From JAHECQ01 sp963775125 (GTDB taxonomy: Bacteria; Actinomycetota; Acidimicrobiia; Acidimicrobiales; SZUA-35), in assembly GCA_963775125.1 (NCBI GenBank), contig CAVZHQ010000006.1, forward strand, positions 806,001 through 870,000: a stretch of 64,000 nucleotides of DNA, read 5' to 3'. The translations under genes and the position numbers were made by a program. Below, piece after piece: positions 56,827-64,000 of this stretch; position 1 is the first letter of the stretch; every line of letters begins with the position of its first letter. The notes under the pieces are model-generated. The model was not told the origin of the DNA. It was given only the letters and a program-made list of their open reading frames with translations, and did not search any database.

Positions 56827-57303
56827 ATGAGTTGGCTCACAGGAAAGGCGAGCAGCCGGGACGAGCTGCTTGACCTGCGCCCGGAGTTGGCCGCTGATCA
56901 TCGTGCGGTCCTTGTCGGGCTCTGGGATGGCTCGGTCGACCCAATCGTGCTCGAGCTCTGTCGGCTCCGCACTGCGACGCTGCTGGGTGCATCGCTGGCC
57001 TTGGCTGAGCGAACCCCGCAGGCAACGGCGGCCGGGCTCACCGAGGACAAGATCTCGTTGCTGTCGCAGTGGCCTCGCCACGACGCGTTCACCAACTCCG
57101 AACGGGCCTGCCTGGGGTTCGCCGAGCAGTTCGTGCTGGACGTGCACGGCATTACTCCCGACCAAACTGCCGCCGTGCTCGACGCGGTCGGGCCACGCGG
57201 CGTGATCACCTTGACCACGGCGCTCGCGCTGTGGGAGTTGACGCACCGCTTCGACAACGCCCTCGGAGCGAACACAGGATCGAACGCAGGAGAAACTGAC
57301 TGA
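56827..57303 (+). CDS. AhpD/carboxymuconolactone-decarboxylase-like protein without CxxC
   Basis: 158 residues from ATG 56827. The helical AhpD fold is recognisable (VLELCRLRTATLLGASLALAERTPQATAAGLTEDKISLL, FTNSERACLGFAEQFV, GVITLTTALALWELTHRF). Where AhpD has C-x-x-C, this protein has ASLA (LLGASLALAER), so the redox pair is lost. Its stop overlaps the start of the next, selenocysteine-containing AhpD-like gene (TGATG), suggesting that the two subunits are made together, perhaps as a mixed oligomer. Confidence 0.8.
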   Translation: MSWLTGKASSRDELLDLRPELAADHRAVLVGLWDGSVDPIVLELCRLRTATLLGASLALAERTPQATAAGLTEDKISLLSQWPRHDAFTNSERACLGFAEQFVLDVHGITPDQTAAVLDAVGPRGVITLTTALALWELTHRFDNALGANTGSNAGETD

Positions 57304-57818
57304 TGTCCACGACCCCGGTGTTGCCCTCGGCGCTTGACGGAAAGGCGGCAACGGCTCGAACCGTCATGGCCCATCACCCGGCGCTGCGGGAGCGTTTCGA
57401 CAAGATGTATGCGACCTTGTGGAGTCGGGGAGTGGTCGGCGAGGATCTGAAGGAGCTGGTTCGTCTCCGAAACGCCCGCATCACCGACTGCGGTCTTTGA
57501 CGTCAGCTTCGTTTCGACCGAGCCCGTGAGGCCGGTCTCACCGAAGCCCTGGTGGACGAGATCACCGACGACCATCAAGCGAGCAACCTTCCCGAGCAGT
57601 ACAAGGTGGCGTTGGCGTGGGCGGACCTCCTGCTTGCCGGCGGAACGGCACCCAACACCGAACTCGAAGGGCGCCTGCGGTCGTGCTTCAGTCCTGCCCA
57701 GATCGTCGAACTCACCTATGCCATGGCCTGCTTCATCGGGTACTCGAAACAGCTGATCGTGCTCGGTCTCGAACCAGAGGGCATGGACGACGTGGTCGTC
57801 GTTCCCGCGCCGTCCTGA
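57303..57818 (+). CDS. AhpD-like selenoprotein with C-x-x-Sec motif (in-frame UGA = Sec66)
   Basis: From ATG 57303 through UGA 57498-57500 to the stop at 57818: 171 residues including Sec. Around the UGA the sequence is NARITDCGL-Sec-RQLRFDRAREAGLTE, in one frame on both sides. AhpD-family proteins carry C-x-x-C here, so C63 and Sec66 form a Cys/Sec redox pair with Sec in the second position, the one that in AhpD is taken as the peroxide-reacting thiol. The rest (ITDDHQASNLPEQYKVALAWADLLL, IVELTYAMACFIGYSKQLIVLGLEPEG) is a complete AhpD C-terminal half. A SECIS-like hairpin begins 6 nt after UGA. Likely a peroxidase or thiol-oxidoreductase. Confidence 0.85.
57506..57547 (+). promoter_or_regulatory. 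Bacterial SECIS-like hairpin after the AhpD-like UGA
   Basis: Lower stem GCUUCG (57506-57511) with CGAAGC (57542-57547), 4x4 internal loop UUUC/UCAC, upper stem GACCG-A-GCC with GGC-CGGUC (single bulged A), apical loop CGUGA at 57525-57529, i.e. 25-29 nt after UGA. Size, distance and G in the loop fit bacterial SECIS rules. The layout matches the hairpin after the UGSC UGA. Confidence 0.75.
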
Positions 57819-58023
57819 GCAAGCGGAGGGTGGTACGACTCTGTTCAGAAAACTGTCAGGTTCTCGTCTTGTTCCGGCAACACCCCGGTCGATGAACCGA
57901 AACACGCACGTCCGGAACGTGTAACACAGCCCACATCGACACGAAACGCTTCCTCAATACGGTCAGGAATCAGTCAGATCCGTTCATTCACACGGCCGAC
58001 AGATTTCACCCAGAGGAGAGCGA

Positions 58024-59568
58024 ATGCCCATGTCCCGGACAGCTGAACCGAAGCATCGGAGGGTGAGGGGCCGACACCTTGCAGTTGGGCTCGGCCTTGC
58101 TGCTGTCACCTCACTCCTTGTGGCTGGTCCGGCCTTCGCGCAAGACGATGCCCCAACGATCACCGATGTAGCCGACACGGTCACGACAACGGCACAGTCG
58201 ATCAACCTGCTGTGGGTCGTCATCGGCGCGGCGATGGTCATCTTCATGCAGGCCGGGTTCGCCTTGGTCGAAACCGGGTTCTGTCGTGCGAAGCACGCGG
58301 CGCACGTGATTGGCACCAACTTCGCCATCTTCGGCCTCGGCTTCATCGGCTTTCTCTTCGTCGGTTTCCCGCTCGCCTTCGGCGGCTTCGATTCCTCTGC
58401 CTACTTCGGCGACGGCGGTGCGGCGATGGGCGGCGCCTTGCTCGGCTCGGGTGAATGGGTGTTCCTGTGGCAGGGCTGGGATCACCTCGGCAACGCCGCG
58501 ACGCCCGCGCTGCTCGGCTTCTTCCTGTACATGGTTGCGTTCATGGACACGGTCGCGACCATCCCGACGGGTTCGATGGCCGAACGGTGGAAGTGGAGCA
58601 GCTTCGTGGTGTGGGGCTTCTTCTGTGGAGCCCTGTACTACCCGCTGTTCGCGGCGTGGACCTGGGGTGGCGGGTGGCTCAGCCAGCTCGGCAACTCGGC
58701 CCAGCTCGGATTGGGCTACGTCGACTTCGCCGGCTCGGGTGTGGTGCACGCTGCCGGTGGCATGGCGGCCCTGGCCGGAACGATCGTCCTGGGCCCTCGG
58801 CTCGGCAAGTTCGCCAAGGACGGCACCCCCCGGGCATTACCCGGCCACGACATCCCGATGGCGATGCTCGGCACCTTCATCCTGCTGTTCGGCTGGTTCG
58901 GCTTCAATGCTGCCTCGACCTTCTCGGCCATGGACATCCAGTTCGCAACCGTTGCGGCCAACACGGCGATCGCCGGAGCCGTCGGCAGCATCATGGCAAT
59001 GTTCTGGATCCAGATGCGGACCGGCAAGCCCGACCCCGGCATGATGGCAAACGGCATGCTCGCCGGCTTGGTGGCAATCACCGCACCGTGCGCCTTCGTT
59101 TCACCGTGGGCCGCGGCCGTCATCGGTGCGATCGCTGCACCTCTGTGCATCGAGTCGGTGTTCTTCTGGGAGCGCAAGTGCAAGCTCGACGACCCGGTCG
59201 GAGCAATCAGCGTCCACGGCGTCAACGGCATCTTCGGTGTGCTCGCCGTCGGCATCTTCGGCAACGGCAAGTACGGCGCCGGCTGGAACGTCACCACCGA
59301 GGGCGACGCCGCCACCTCGGGCAAGGGCGTCACCGGCATCCTGTACGACTTCAACATCGGTGCCGGCCAGCTCGGCGCACAGGCAATCGGTGTGTTGGTC
59401 CTGTGCACGATCATCTTCGGAGTGGCCTTCGCGTTCTTCAAGATCCAGAACAGCCTGACCAAGGGCGGTATTCGCTCCTCGGAAGAGGACGAAATGATGG
59501 GCCTCGACGGCACGGAGATGGGTGTCCACGCCTATCCCGAGTTCTCCACCGTGGGCGGCGCCAGCTGA
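58024..59568 (+). CDS. amt: Ammonium transporter (Amt family)
   Basis: 514 residues from ATG 58024, with an AGAGGAGAG site 4-12 nt upstream. An N-terminal signal peptide ends about AFA39-Q40 (VTSLLVAGPAFA), followed by ~11 membrane helices. Landmarks: GFALVETGFCRAKHAAHV, DFAGSGVVHAAGGMAAL (the twin-His pore region), GWFGFNAAST, NGMLAGLVAITAPCAFVSPWAA and SVHGVNGIFGVLAVG. Moves NH4+/NH3. No PII/GlnK gene follows in the next gene, unlike the usual amt-glnK pair. The 205-bp leader (57819-58023) is relatively AT-rich; I see no clear GlnR box by eye. Confidence 0.95.
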   Translation: MPMSRTAEPKHRRVRGRHLAVGLGLAAVTSLLVAGPAFAQDDAPTITDVADTVTTTAQSINLLWVVIGAAMVIFMQAGFALVETGFCRAKHAAHVIGTNFAIFGLGFIGFLFVGFPLAFGGFDSSAYFGDGGAAMGGALLGSGEWVFLWQGWDHLGNAATPALLGFFLYMVAFMDTVATIPTGSMAERWKWSSFVVWGFFCGALYYPLFAAWTWGGGWLSQLGNSAQLGLGYVDFAGSGVVHAAGGMAALAGTIVLGPRLGKFAKDGTPRALPGHDIPMAMLGTFILLFGWFGFNAASTFSAMDIQFATVAANTAIAGAVGSIMAMFWIQMRTGKPDPGMMANGMLAGLVAITAPCAFVSPWAAAVIGAIAAPLCIESVFFWERKCKLDDPVGAISVHGVNGIFGVLAVGIFGNGKYGAGWNVTTEGDAATSGKGVTGILYDFNIGAGQLGAQAIGVLVLCTIIFGVAFAFFKIQNSLTKGGIRSSEEDEMMGLDGTEMGVHAYPEFSTVGGAS

Positions 59569-59601
59569 CGGGGAGTCATCAGGACGGACCAGCGCTTCGT
59601 G

Positions 59602-59706
59602 AACTGCAAGCTGGGAGCCACTCAGCCCTGTTCTGCAAGAGTGCCGCCCCCCGGAGGGGGGCGGCACTCTTGCAGTTTTGAGGGAGGTGGGATGGGGCTT
59701 GCAGTT
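59602..59706. repeat. CTGCAAG-type nested inverted repeat, copy 2
   Basis: ~105 bp, outer ends AACTGCAAGC (59602-59611) and GCTTGCAGTT (59697-59706) exact complements. The inner hairpin has 20-bp perfect arms (59633-59652 and 59656-59675) with a gga loop. Flank words (ccactcagc, ggggcttgcag) are shared with the element at 38140-38244. It stands between amt and the convergent oppF-like gene, so it could also terminate both. Confidence 0.8.
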
Positions 59707-59756
59707 CGCCCGAGACCTGCAGCCTTCGTCAGGACGACGCCCTCCTCAGGGCTGGG

Positions 59757-60740
59757 TTATTCGGGGAAGTGGCAGGCGACGGGGTGGCCGGCACCGCGGT
59801 CGATCAGGGCCGGGGTTTCGGTGGCGCACTGGTCCTGGGCTTTCCAGCAGCGGGTGCGGAAGCGGCAGCCGGACGGGGGGTTGACCGGTGAGGGGACGTC
59901 GCCGGTGAGCACGATCCGCTGGCGTGCACGTTCACGCCTGGGGTCGGCGACGGGGACGGCGGAGATGAGCGCTTTGGTGTAGGGGTGCGAGGGGTCCCGG
60001 TAGATCTGGTCGCGGGTGCCTTCCTCGACGATGCGACCGAGGTACATGACCGCAACCCGATCGGAGATGTGACGCACCACCGAGAGATCGTGGGCGATGA
60101 ACACGTACCCCATGCCCAGCTCGTCCTGGAGATGTTGCAGCAGGTTGACGATGCCGGCCTGGATCGACACGTCGAGCGCCGAAACCGGCTCATCGAGCAC
60201 GATCATCTTGGGATCGAGGATCAGGGCGCGGGCGATACCGACCCGCTGACGCTGCCCACCGGAGAACTCGTGCGGGTAACGGTTGGCGTGCTCGGGCGAC
60301 AGCCCCACCGTTCGCAGCAACTCACCGACCCGATGCATCGCATCGGACTTCGACTGCTTACGGTGAACGGTCAACGGTTCGGCCAGGGCCTGACCGACGG
60401 TCTTGCGGGGGTTGAGCGATGCGTACGGGTCCTGGAAGACGATCTGCAGTCGTTGGCGCAGGGCGAGCTTCTCGTCGCGGTCGAGGGTCGCAATGTCGAT
60501 GCCCTCGACCTTGACCGTGCCCGACGTGGGCTTGATGAGATCGAGGAGCAGCCGGCCGGTGGTCGACTTCCCACAGCCGGACTCGCCGACGAGTCCGACG
60601 GTTTCGCCGGTATGCACGGTGAGGCTGACACCATCGACTGCGGACACGACACCGACCGTTCGGGCGAGCAGCCCACCTCGGACCGGGAACTCCTTGACCA
60701 GATCGATGGCTTCGAGAACGACCTCGCTGGACACGGTCAT
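59757..60740 (-). CDS. Peptide ABC transporter ATP-binding protein (OppF/DppF-like)
   Basis: 327 residues from ATG 60740, overlapping the upstream ATPase stop as ATGA. Walker A GLVGESGCGKST, ABC signature FSGGQRQRVGIARAL, Walker B MIVLDEPVSALD, H-loop AHDLSVVRHI, and the oligopeptide-specific C-terminal Cys cluster CRFRTRCWKAQDQC, which some homologues use for a Fe-S site. It energises uptake of peptides or nickel with the companion ATPase and two permeases. Confidence 0.94.
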   Translation of the reverse strand: MTVSSEVVLEAIDLVKEFPVRGGLLARTVGVVSAVDGVSLTVHTGETVGLVGESGCGKSTTGRLLLDLIKPTSGTVKVEGIDIATLDRDEKLALRQRLQIVFQDPYASLNPRKTVGQALAEPLTVHRKQSKSDAMHRVGELLRTVGLSPEHANRYPHEFSGGQRQRVGIARALILDPKMIVLDEPVSALDVSIQAGIVNLLQHLQDELGMGYVFIAHDLSVVRHISDRVAVMYLGRIVEEGTRDQIYRDPSHPYTKALISAVPVADPRRERARQRIVLTGDVPSPVNPPSGCRFRTRCWKAQDQCATETPALIDRGAGHPVACHFPE

Positions 60741-61807
60741 GCGATGGCTCCCGGCTGGGAAAGGTTGTCGACTCGAGCCCCGCTGCGCACGTCCTCGGAG
60801 AAGTGACAGGCGGCCTCGTGTGATCCTCCGATGGAGCGGAGTTCGGGTACCGACGTGCTGCAGATACCCGGAGCATCGGCGTATCCGCAGCGCGGGTGGA
60901 AGGGGCAGCCTGACGGCCGGTTGATGAGCGAAGGAGGCGACCCGGGAATGGGGACCAGGGGTGCGTCGATGGAGCCTTCGAGGTCGGGCAGGCTGCGGAG
61001 CAGTCCGAGGGTGTAGGGGTGCGCCGTCTCGTAGAAGAGCTGGTTGACCGAAGCCCTCTCGGCCGCCCGGCCCGCGTACATGACCATGGTGTTGTCGGCG
61101 ATCCCGGCCACGACACCGAGGTCGTGGGTGATGAGGATGATGGCCGAATCGATGCGGTCCTTGATGTCGAGCAGGACCTCGAGCACTTGGGCCTGGACCG
61201 TGACGTCGAGCGCCGTGGTGGGTTCGTCGGCGATCAGGAGGTCGGGGTCGCAGGTGATGGCCATGGCGATCATCGCTCGCTGGCGCATGCCGCCGGAGAA
61301 CTCGTGAGGATGCATGTGGATGCGCTTGCGTGCCTCGGGAATGCCGACCAGATCGAGCATCTCGATGGCCCGTTCGTTGGCTTGGCGCCGGTTCATGCCC
61401 AAATGGATTTTCGCCATTTCGGCGATCTGTCGTCCGACGCTGTGCACCGGGTTGAGTGCGGTGAGCGGGTCCTGGAAGATCATGGCAATCTCCCCACCAC
61501 GGATCTTGCGCATCTCGGCGTCGGATGCCTCGAGCAGGTTCTGGCCCTTCCACAAGATCTCACCGGACACGACCTTCAGCGTCGGGATGAGCCGCAGGAT
61601 GCTCATGGCCGTGACGGACTTGCCCGAGCCCGACTCGCCGACGATGGAGAACACCTCGCCTCGGTGCACGTCGAAGCTGACGCCGTCGACGGCTCGCACG
61701 ACGCCGTCGAGCGTCTGGAAGACCGCCTCGAGGTTGCGAATGGAGAGGAGCACTTCGCCGTGCTGTGCGTTGGTTGCCGGAACATTGGTAGTGGCCACGA
61801 TGCTCAA
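60737..61807 (-). CDS. Peptide ABC transporter ATP-binding protein (OppD/DppD-like)
   Basis: 356 residues. Start TTG 61807, which overlaps the permease stop as TTGA and has GAAGGG nearby; GTG 61798 is an alternative. Walker A IVGESGSGKSVT, Q-loop MIFQDPLTALNP, signature FSGGMRQRAMIAMAI, Walker B LLIADEPTTALDVT, H-loop THDLGVVAG, and a Cys cluster CPFHPRCGYADAPGIC at the C-terminus. Second of the two ATPases in the operon. Confidence 0.94.
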   Translation of the reverse strand: MSIVATTNVPATNAQHGEVLLSIRNLEAVFQTLDGVVRAVDGVSFDVHRGEVFSIVGESGSGKSVTAMSILRLIPTLKVVSGEILWKGQNLLEASDAEMRKIRGGEIAMIFQDPLTALNPVHSVGRQIAEMAKIHLGMNRRQANERAIEMLDLVGIPEARKRIHMHPHEFSGGMRQRAMIAMAITCDPDLLIADEPTTALDVTVQAQVLEVLLDIKDRIDSAIILITHDLGVVAGIADNTMVMYAGRAAERASVNQLFYETAHPYTLGLLRSLPDLEGSIDAPLVPIPGSPPSLINRPSGCPFHPRCGYADAPGICSTSVPELRSIGGSHEAACHFSEDVRSGARVDNLSQPGAIA

Positions 61808-62724
61808 CGGCCCTTCAGCTTCGGATCGAGGGCGTCCCGCAGTCCGTCACCGACGAGGACGAAGGACAGGACGGTCAGTGAGATGGCCAGTCCGGGGAAC
61901 AGTACGAGGTGGGGTGCGCTGGCCAGCAGGCCCTTGTTCTCGGAGATCAGCCGCCCCCACGCCGGCGTTGGGAACTGGGGACCGACACCGAGGAACGAGA
62001 GCGCCGATTCGGCAAGAATCGCCGAGCCGATGGCGATGGCTCCGTAGATGATGACCGGCTGGAGCGCGTTCGGAAGGATGTGCCGGAACATGATGCGCCA
62101 CCGGGAGAAGCCCATCGCTCGAGCGGCTTCGACGTACTCGAGCTGCTTGAGCTGGATGAAGCTTGCTCGCACGATGCGGGCGATGGCCAGCCACCCGGTC
62201 AGGCCGAGCACCAGGATGACGGAGTTCTCGCTCTTGCCGAACACCGTGGCGACGGCGATGGCAAGGACGATGTAGGGGATGGCCAGGAAGATGTCGGTGA
62301 TGCGCATCATCAGCGCGTCGATCCAGCCTCCGAAGTATCCGGCGATGGCACCGACCACGACACCGACCACGATGGACACCAGGGTCGAGGCCACGCCGAT
62401 GCGCAGCGACACCCGGGCGCCGTAGACGAGCAAACTGAACATGTCGAGGCCGATGGTGTCGGTACCGAACAGGTGGTCCGACGACGGGGGTGACCGGAAG
62501 TTGCCCGAATCGCGCTCGGTGATGCCGTAAGGGGCGATGACGTCGGCGAAGAGGGCAACGAGAACCAGCAGCAGGATGAAGGCCGCCCCGACGAGGGCCA
62601 GCTTGTTGGCTCGGAACTGGCGCCACACGTCGTTCCAGAGGGATCGGACCGGCTGATCGATGATGTCGTCGGCGACGATGATCGTCCGGGGCGATTCTGC
62701 CGGGGTGGGTGTTGATGGACTCAT
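61804..62724 (-). CDS. Peptide ABC transporter permease (OppC/DppC-like)
   Basis: 306 residues, about six membrane helices after a short cytosolic N-terminus (RSLWNDVWRQFRANKLALVGAAFILLLVLVALF). The EAA loop YVEAARAMGFSRWRIMFRHILPNAL contacts the ATPase, and the GTDTIGLDMFSLLVYGARVSLRIG block is typical of the DppC subgroup. ATG 62724 overlaps the upstream permease stop. Confidence 0.93.
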   Translation of the reverse strand: MSPSTPTPAESPRTIIVADDIIDQPVRSLWNDVWRQFRANKLALVGAAFILLLVLVALFADVIAPYGITERDSGNFRSPPSSDHLFGTDTIGLDMFSLLVYGARVSLRIGVASTLVSIVVGVVVGAIAGYFGGWIDALMMRITDIFLAIPYIVLAIAVATVFGKSENSVILVLGLTGWLAIARIVRASFIQLKQLEYVEAARAMGFSRWRIMFRHILPNALQPVIIYGAIAIGSAILAESALSFLGVGPQFPTPAWGRLISENKGLLASAPHLVLFPGLAISLTVLSFVLVGDGLRDALDPKLKGR

Positions 62725-63743
62725 GTTTCGGTTGCCTCTCCCAGGCGGACCCGTGGGTCGAACCAGGCATAGGAGATATCGACCAACAGGTTGAGCACGG
62801 CCACGATGATCGCCACGATCAGGGTGAAGCCCAACACGACGGGCAGGTCACGCTCGGACACGGCGTCGGCGATGGTGCGACCGACGCCGGGGTAGGAGAA
62901 GGTCTTCTCGGTGAGGATGGCCGACCCGACGATGACGCCGAGATCGATGCCGAGGAAGGTGATGACCGGCAGCATGGCGTTGCGCAGGCCGTGGCCGAAG
63001 ATGACGCTACGTTCGGACAACCCCTTGCTTCGGGCAGTGCGCATGTAGTCGGCGCCCGCCACCTCGAGCATGGAGCCCCGCATCAGGCGGGCGACCAGCG
63101 CGGTGGACACCGAGGCCAGGGTGATGGCGGGCAGGACCATGTACCGCCACTGGCCCGGGCCCGACGGAATGAAGAAGAACAGCCACTCCTCATCGGTTCG
63201 GGGTGCCGCAATGCCCGACGTGCGAAGTTGGGTCCACGACGGCCAGTCCTGTTGGGCCGGAATGACCGCGAACACGTACTGCAGAATGTAGCCGAGCACG
63301 AACACCGGAATGGCGGAGGCCATGGCGGTCATGACGGTGGTCAACTTGTCGACGAACGAGTACCGGCGGATGGCCGAGTACAGACCGATGAGGATGCCGA
63401 CCGAGGCTTCGATCAGGATCGCCCAGATGGCGAGTCGGGCCGAGTTCGGGCCCTTGTCGGCGATCATGTCGTTGACCGTGCTCTTTTGCTGGAACGACTC
63501 GCCGAGATCACCCTGCAGCGTCGCTTTCCAGTAGTTGCCGAACTGGGTGAGGAGCGGGTCGTCGAGCCCGTAGCGCTCGTTGATCTGTTCGATCTGGATC
63601 GGGTTGGGATTGCGGTCGGCGCCACCGGCAATGAGGGTCGCGGGATCGCCGGGGAGGGCATAGAAGAGGAAGAACAGGAACGAGATGGCGAAGAAGACCG
63701 TCGGGACGATCTGGAGAATCCTGCGGAAGATGAAGCTGGTCAT
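62721..63743 (-). CDS. Peptide ABC transporter permease (OppB/DppB-like)
   Basis: 340 residues from ATG 63743 (MTSFIFRRILQIVPTVFFAI), the usual start of DppB; a start at 63758 is less likely. Six membrane helices; the EAA loop is YMRTARSKGLSERSVIFGHGLRNAMLP, and FSYPGVGRTIADAV is the DppB-type periplasmic/exit segment. First permease of the operon, downstream of the partial binding-protein gene. Confidence 0.93.
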   Translation of the reverse strand: MTSFIFRRILQIVPTVFFAISFLFFLFYALPGDPATLIAGGADRNPNPIQIEQINERYGLDDPLLTQFGNYWKATLQGDLGESFQQKSTVNDMIADKGPNSARLAIWAILIEASVGILIGLYSAIRRYSFVDKLTTVMTAMASAIPVFVLGYILQYVFAVIPAQQDWPSWTQLRTSGIAAPRTDEEWLFFFIPSGPGQWRYMVLPAITLASVSTALVARLMRGSMLEVAGADYMRTARSKGLSERSVIFGHGLRNAMLPVITFLGIDLGVIVGSAILTEKTFSYPGVGRTIADAVSERDLPVVLGFTLIVAIIVAVLNLLVDISYAWFDPRVRLGEATET

Positions 63744-63775
63744 GGGCGGCAGATACAACGCTGAGCGTAGGGCAA

Positions 63776-63813
63776 CCGGTGGTGGGGCCCGCAGGAGCGG
63801 GCCCCACCACCGG
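63776..63813 (-). terminator. Hairpin between the binding-protein and permease genes
   Basis: Perfect 16-bp arms ccggtggtggggcccg (63776-63791) and its complement (63798-63813), loop caggag. It lies just after the binding-protein stop and 32 bp before the OppB start. No T-run follows, so it is a partial terminator or RNA stabiliser that would let the binding protein be made in excess of the permease subunits. Confidence 0.65.
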
Positions 63814-63821
63814 CCTACCGG

Positions 63822-64000
63822 CTACTCGGCCAGGGTGATCTGCTCCCAGAGGATCAGACCGAAGTTGGTCTGCGGGAAGTTGGTGACCCGCTCCTGGTCG
63901 TAGGCGTAGTCGCCCTTGTACCAGTTGATCGGGATGGCCATGGTCTGCTGGTTCAGCAGCACGTCCTCGGCCTGCTGGAACAGTTCGGCCTGAGCGGCCT
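63822..64000 (-). CDS. Peptide ABC transporter substrate-binding protein, C-terminal end (5' beyond window)
   Basis: The stop is at 63822-63824. The last ~59 codons read AQAELFQQAEDVLLNQQTMAIPINWYKGDYAYDQ and end NFGLILWEQITLAE, the family 5 (OppA/DppA) C-terminal pattern with the IP-type strand followed by a short domain-I tail. It is the first gene of the ABC operon (binding protein - permease - permease - ATPase - ATPase). The rest lies past the right edge. Confidence 0.85.
   Translation of the reverse strand, partial: AAQAELFQQAEDVLLNQQTMAIPINWYKGDYAYDQERVTNFPQTNFGLILWEQITLAE

Noticed and set aside
57819..58023. GlnR operator ahead of amt
   Set aside because: GTAAC- and GAAAC-like words occur (e.g. 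near 57920-57950), but with the wrong spacing (about 17 instead of 6 bases), so I do not call a site.

Overview
The window is a high-GC chromosome segment from an actinobacterium, most likely in or near class Acidimicrobiia. The basis is the strongly GC-biased third codon positions, GTG/TTG starts, an F420-type (LLM) oxidoreductase, a mycothiol-linked maleylpyruvate isomerase-like protein, actinobacterial-type acyl-CoA dehydrogenases, P450 and CoA enzymes, and the recO - RDD - glyS - ppdK-like - dnaG - rpoD order. The placement is an inference from gene content. No rRNA is present.

Layout. 1-8.1 kb: housekeeping genes (recO 3' end, RDD membrane protein, glyS, a PPDK-like enzyme without the ATP-grasp domain, dnaG and rpoD overlapping and translationally coupled), closed by a 22-bp-arm palindrome. 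8.1-13.4 kb: tRNA-Asn, an 8-oxoguanine-deaminase-like amidohydrolase, tRNA-Met(CAU), a beta-lactamase-fold hydrolase and the first of two paralogous TIM-barrel lipoproteins. 13.5-23.5 kb: SDR, GNAT, rRNA methyltransferase, LLM enzyme, TcuA-like flavoprotein, HIBADH-family dehydrogenase, a divergent arsR / arsI(cadI) pair with two operator-like repeats, FkbM methyltransferase and CoA transferase. 23.5-28 kb: the second TIM-barrel lipoprotein and a secreted beta-propeller/FN3 protein. 28-47.6 kb: lipid/CoA catabolism (two acyl-CoA dehydrogenases, P450, orphan CoxL-type molybdoenzyme, SelO, PLP enzyme, phosphatase, APH-type kinase, HDOD-GGDEF regulator, hydroxyacid dehydrogenase, two acyl-CoA synthetases) with a TadE-TadG pair. 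47.7-51.3 kb: a pilin-like/Thr-linker/ricin-lectin protein followed by TadE, TadE and TadG. 51.3-58 kb: two selenoprotein loci separated by an inositol-phosphatase-like gene, a class II aldolase, tRNA-Val and a flavin-dependent acyl-CoA-dehydrogenase-like enzyme. 58-64 kb: amt ammonium transporter and a dipeptide/oligopeptide ABC transporter operon running off the right edge.

The most notable signal is two genes with in-frame UGA codons exactly where selenocysteine is expected. One is a UGSC-family protein (Sec94-G-S-C97) in a three-gene coupled unit. The other is an AhpD-like protein with a C-G-L-U motif (C63, Sec66), coupled to a paralogue that has lost CxxC. Both UGAs are followed by hairpins of near-identical design (lower stem, 4x4 internal loop, upper stem, 5-nt loop beginning CGUG), consistent with bacterial SECIS elements. 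No selA/B/C/D gene lies in the window, so the Sec machinery must be elsewhere if this reading is right.

Caution: about twenty otherwise conserved genes are interrupted by single apparent one-base frameshifts (approximate sites are given in each entry). Their density, lack of decay around them and conserved reading on both sides suggest uncorrected sequencing or assembly indels rather than real pseudogenes. I annotate each such gene as one CDS over its full span and say where the frame changes.
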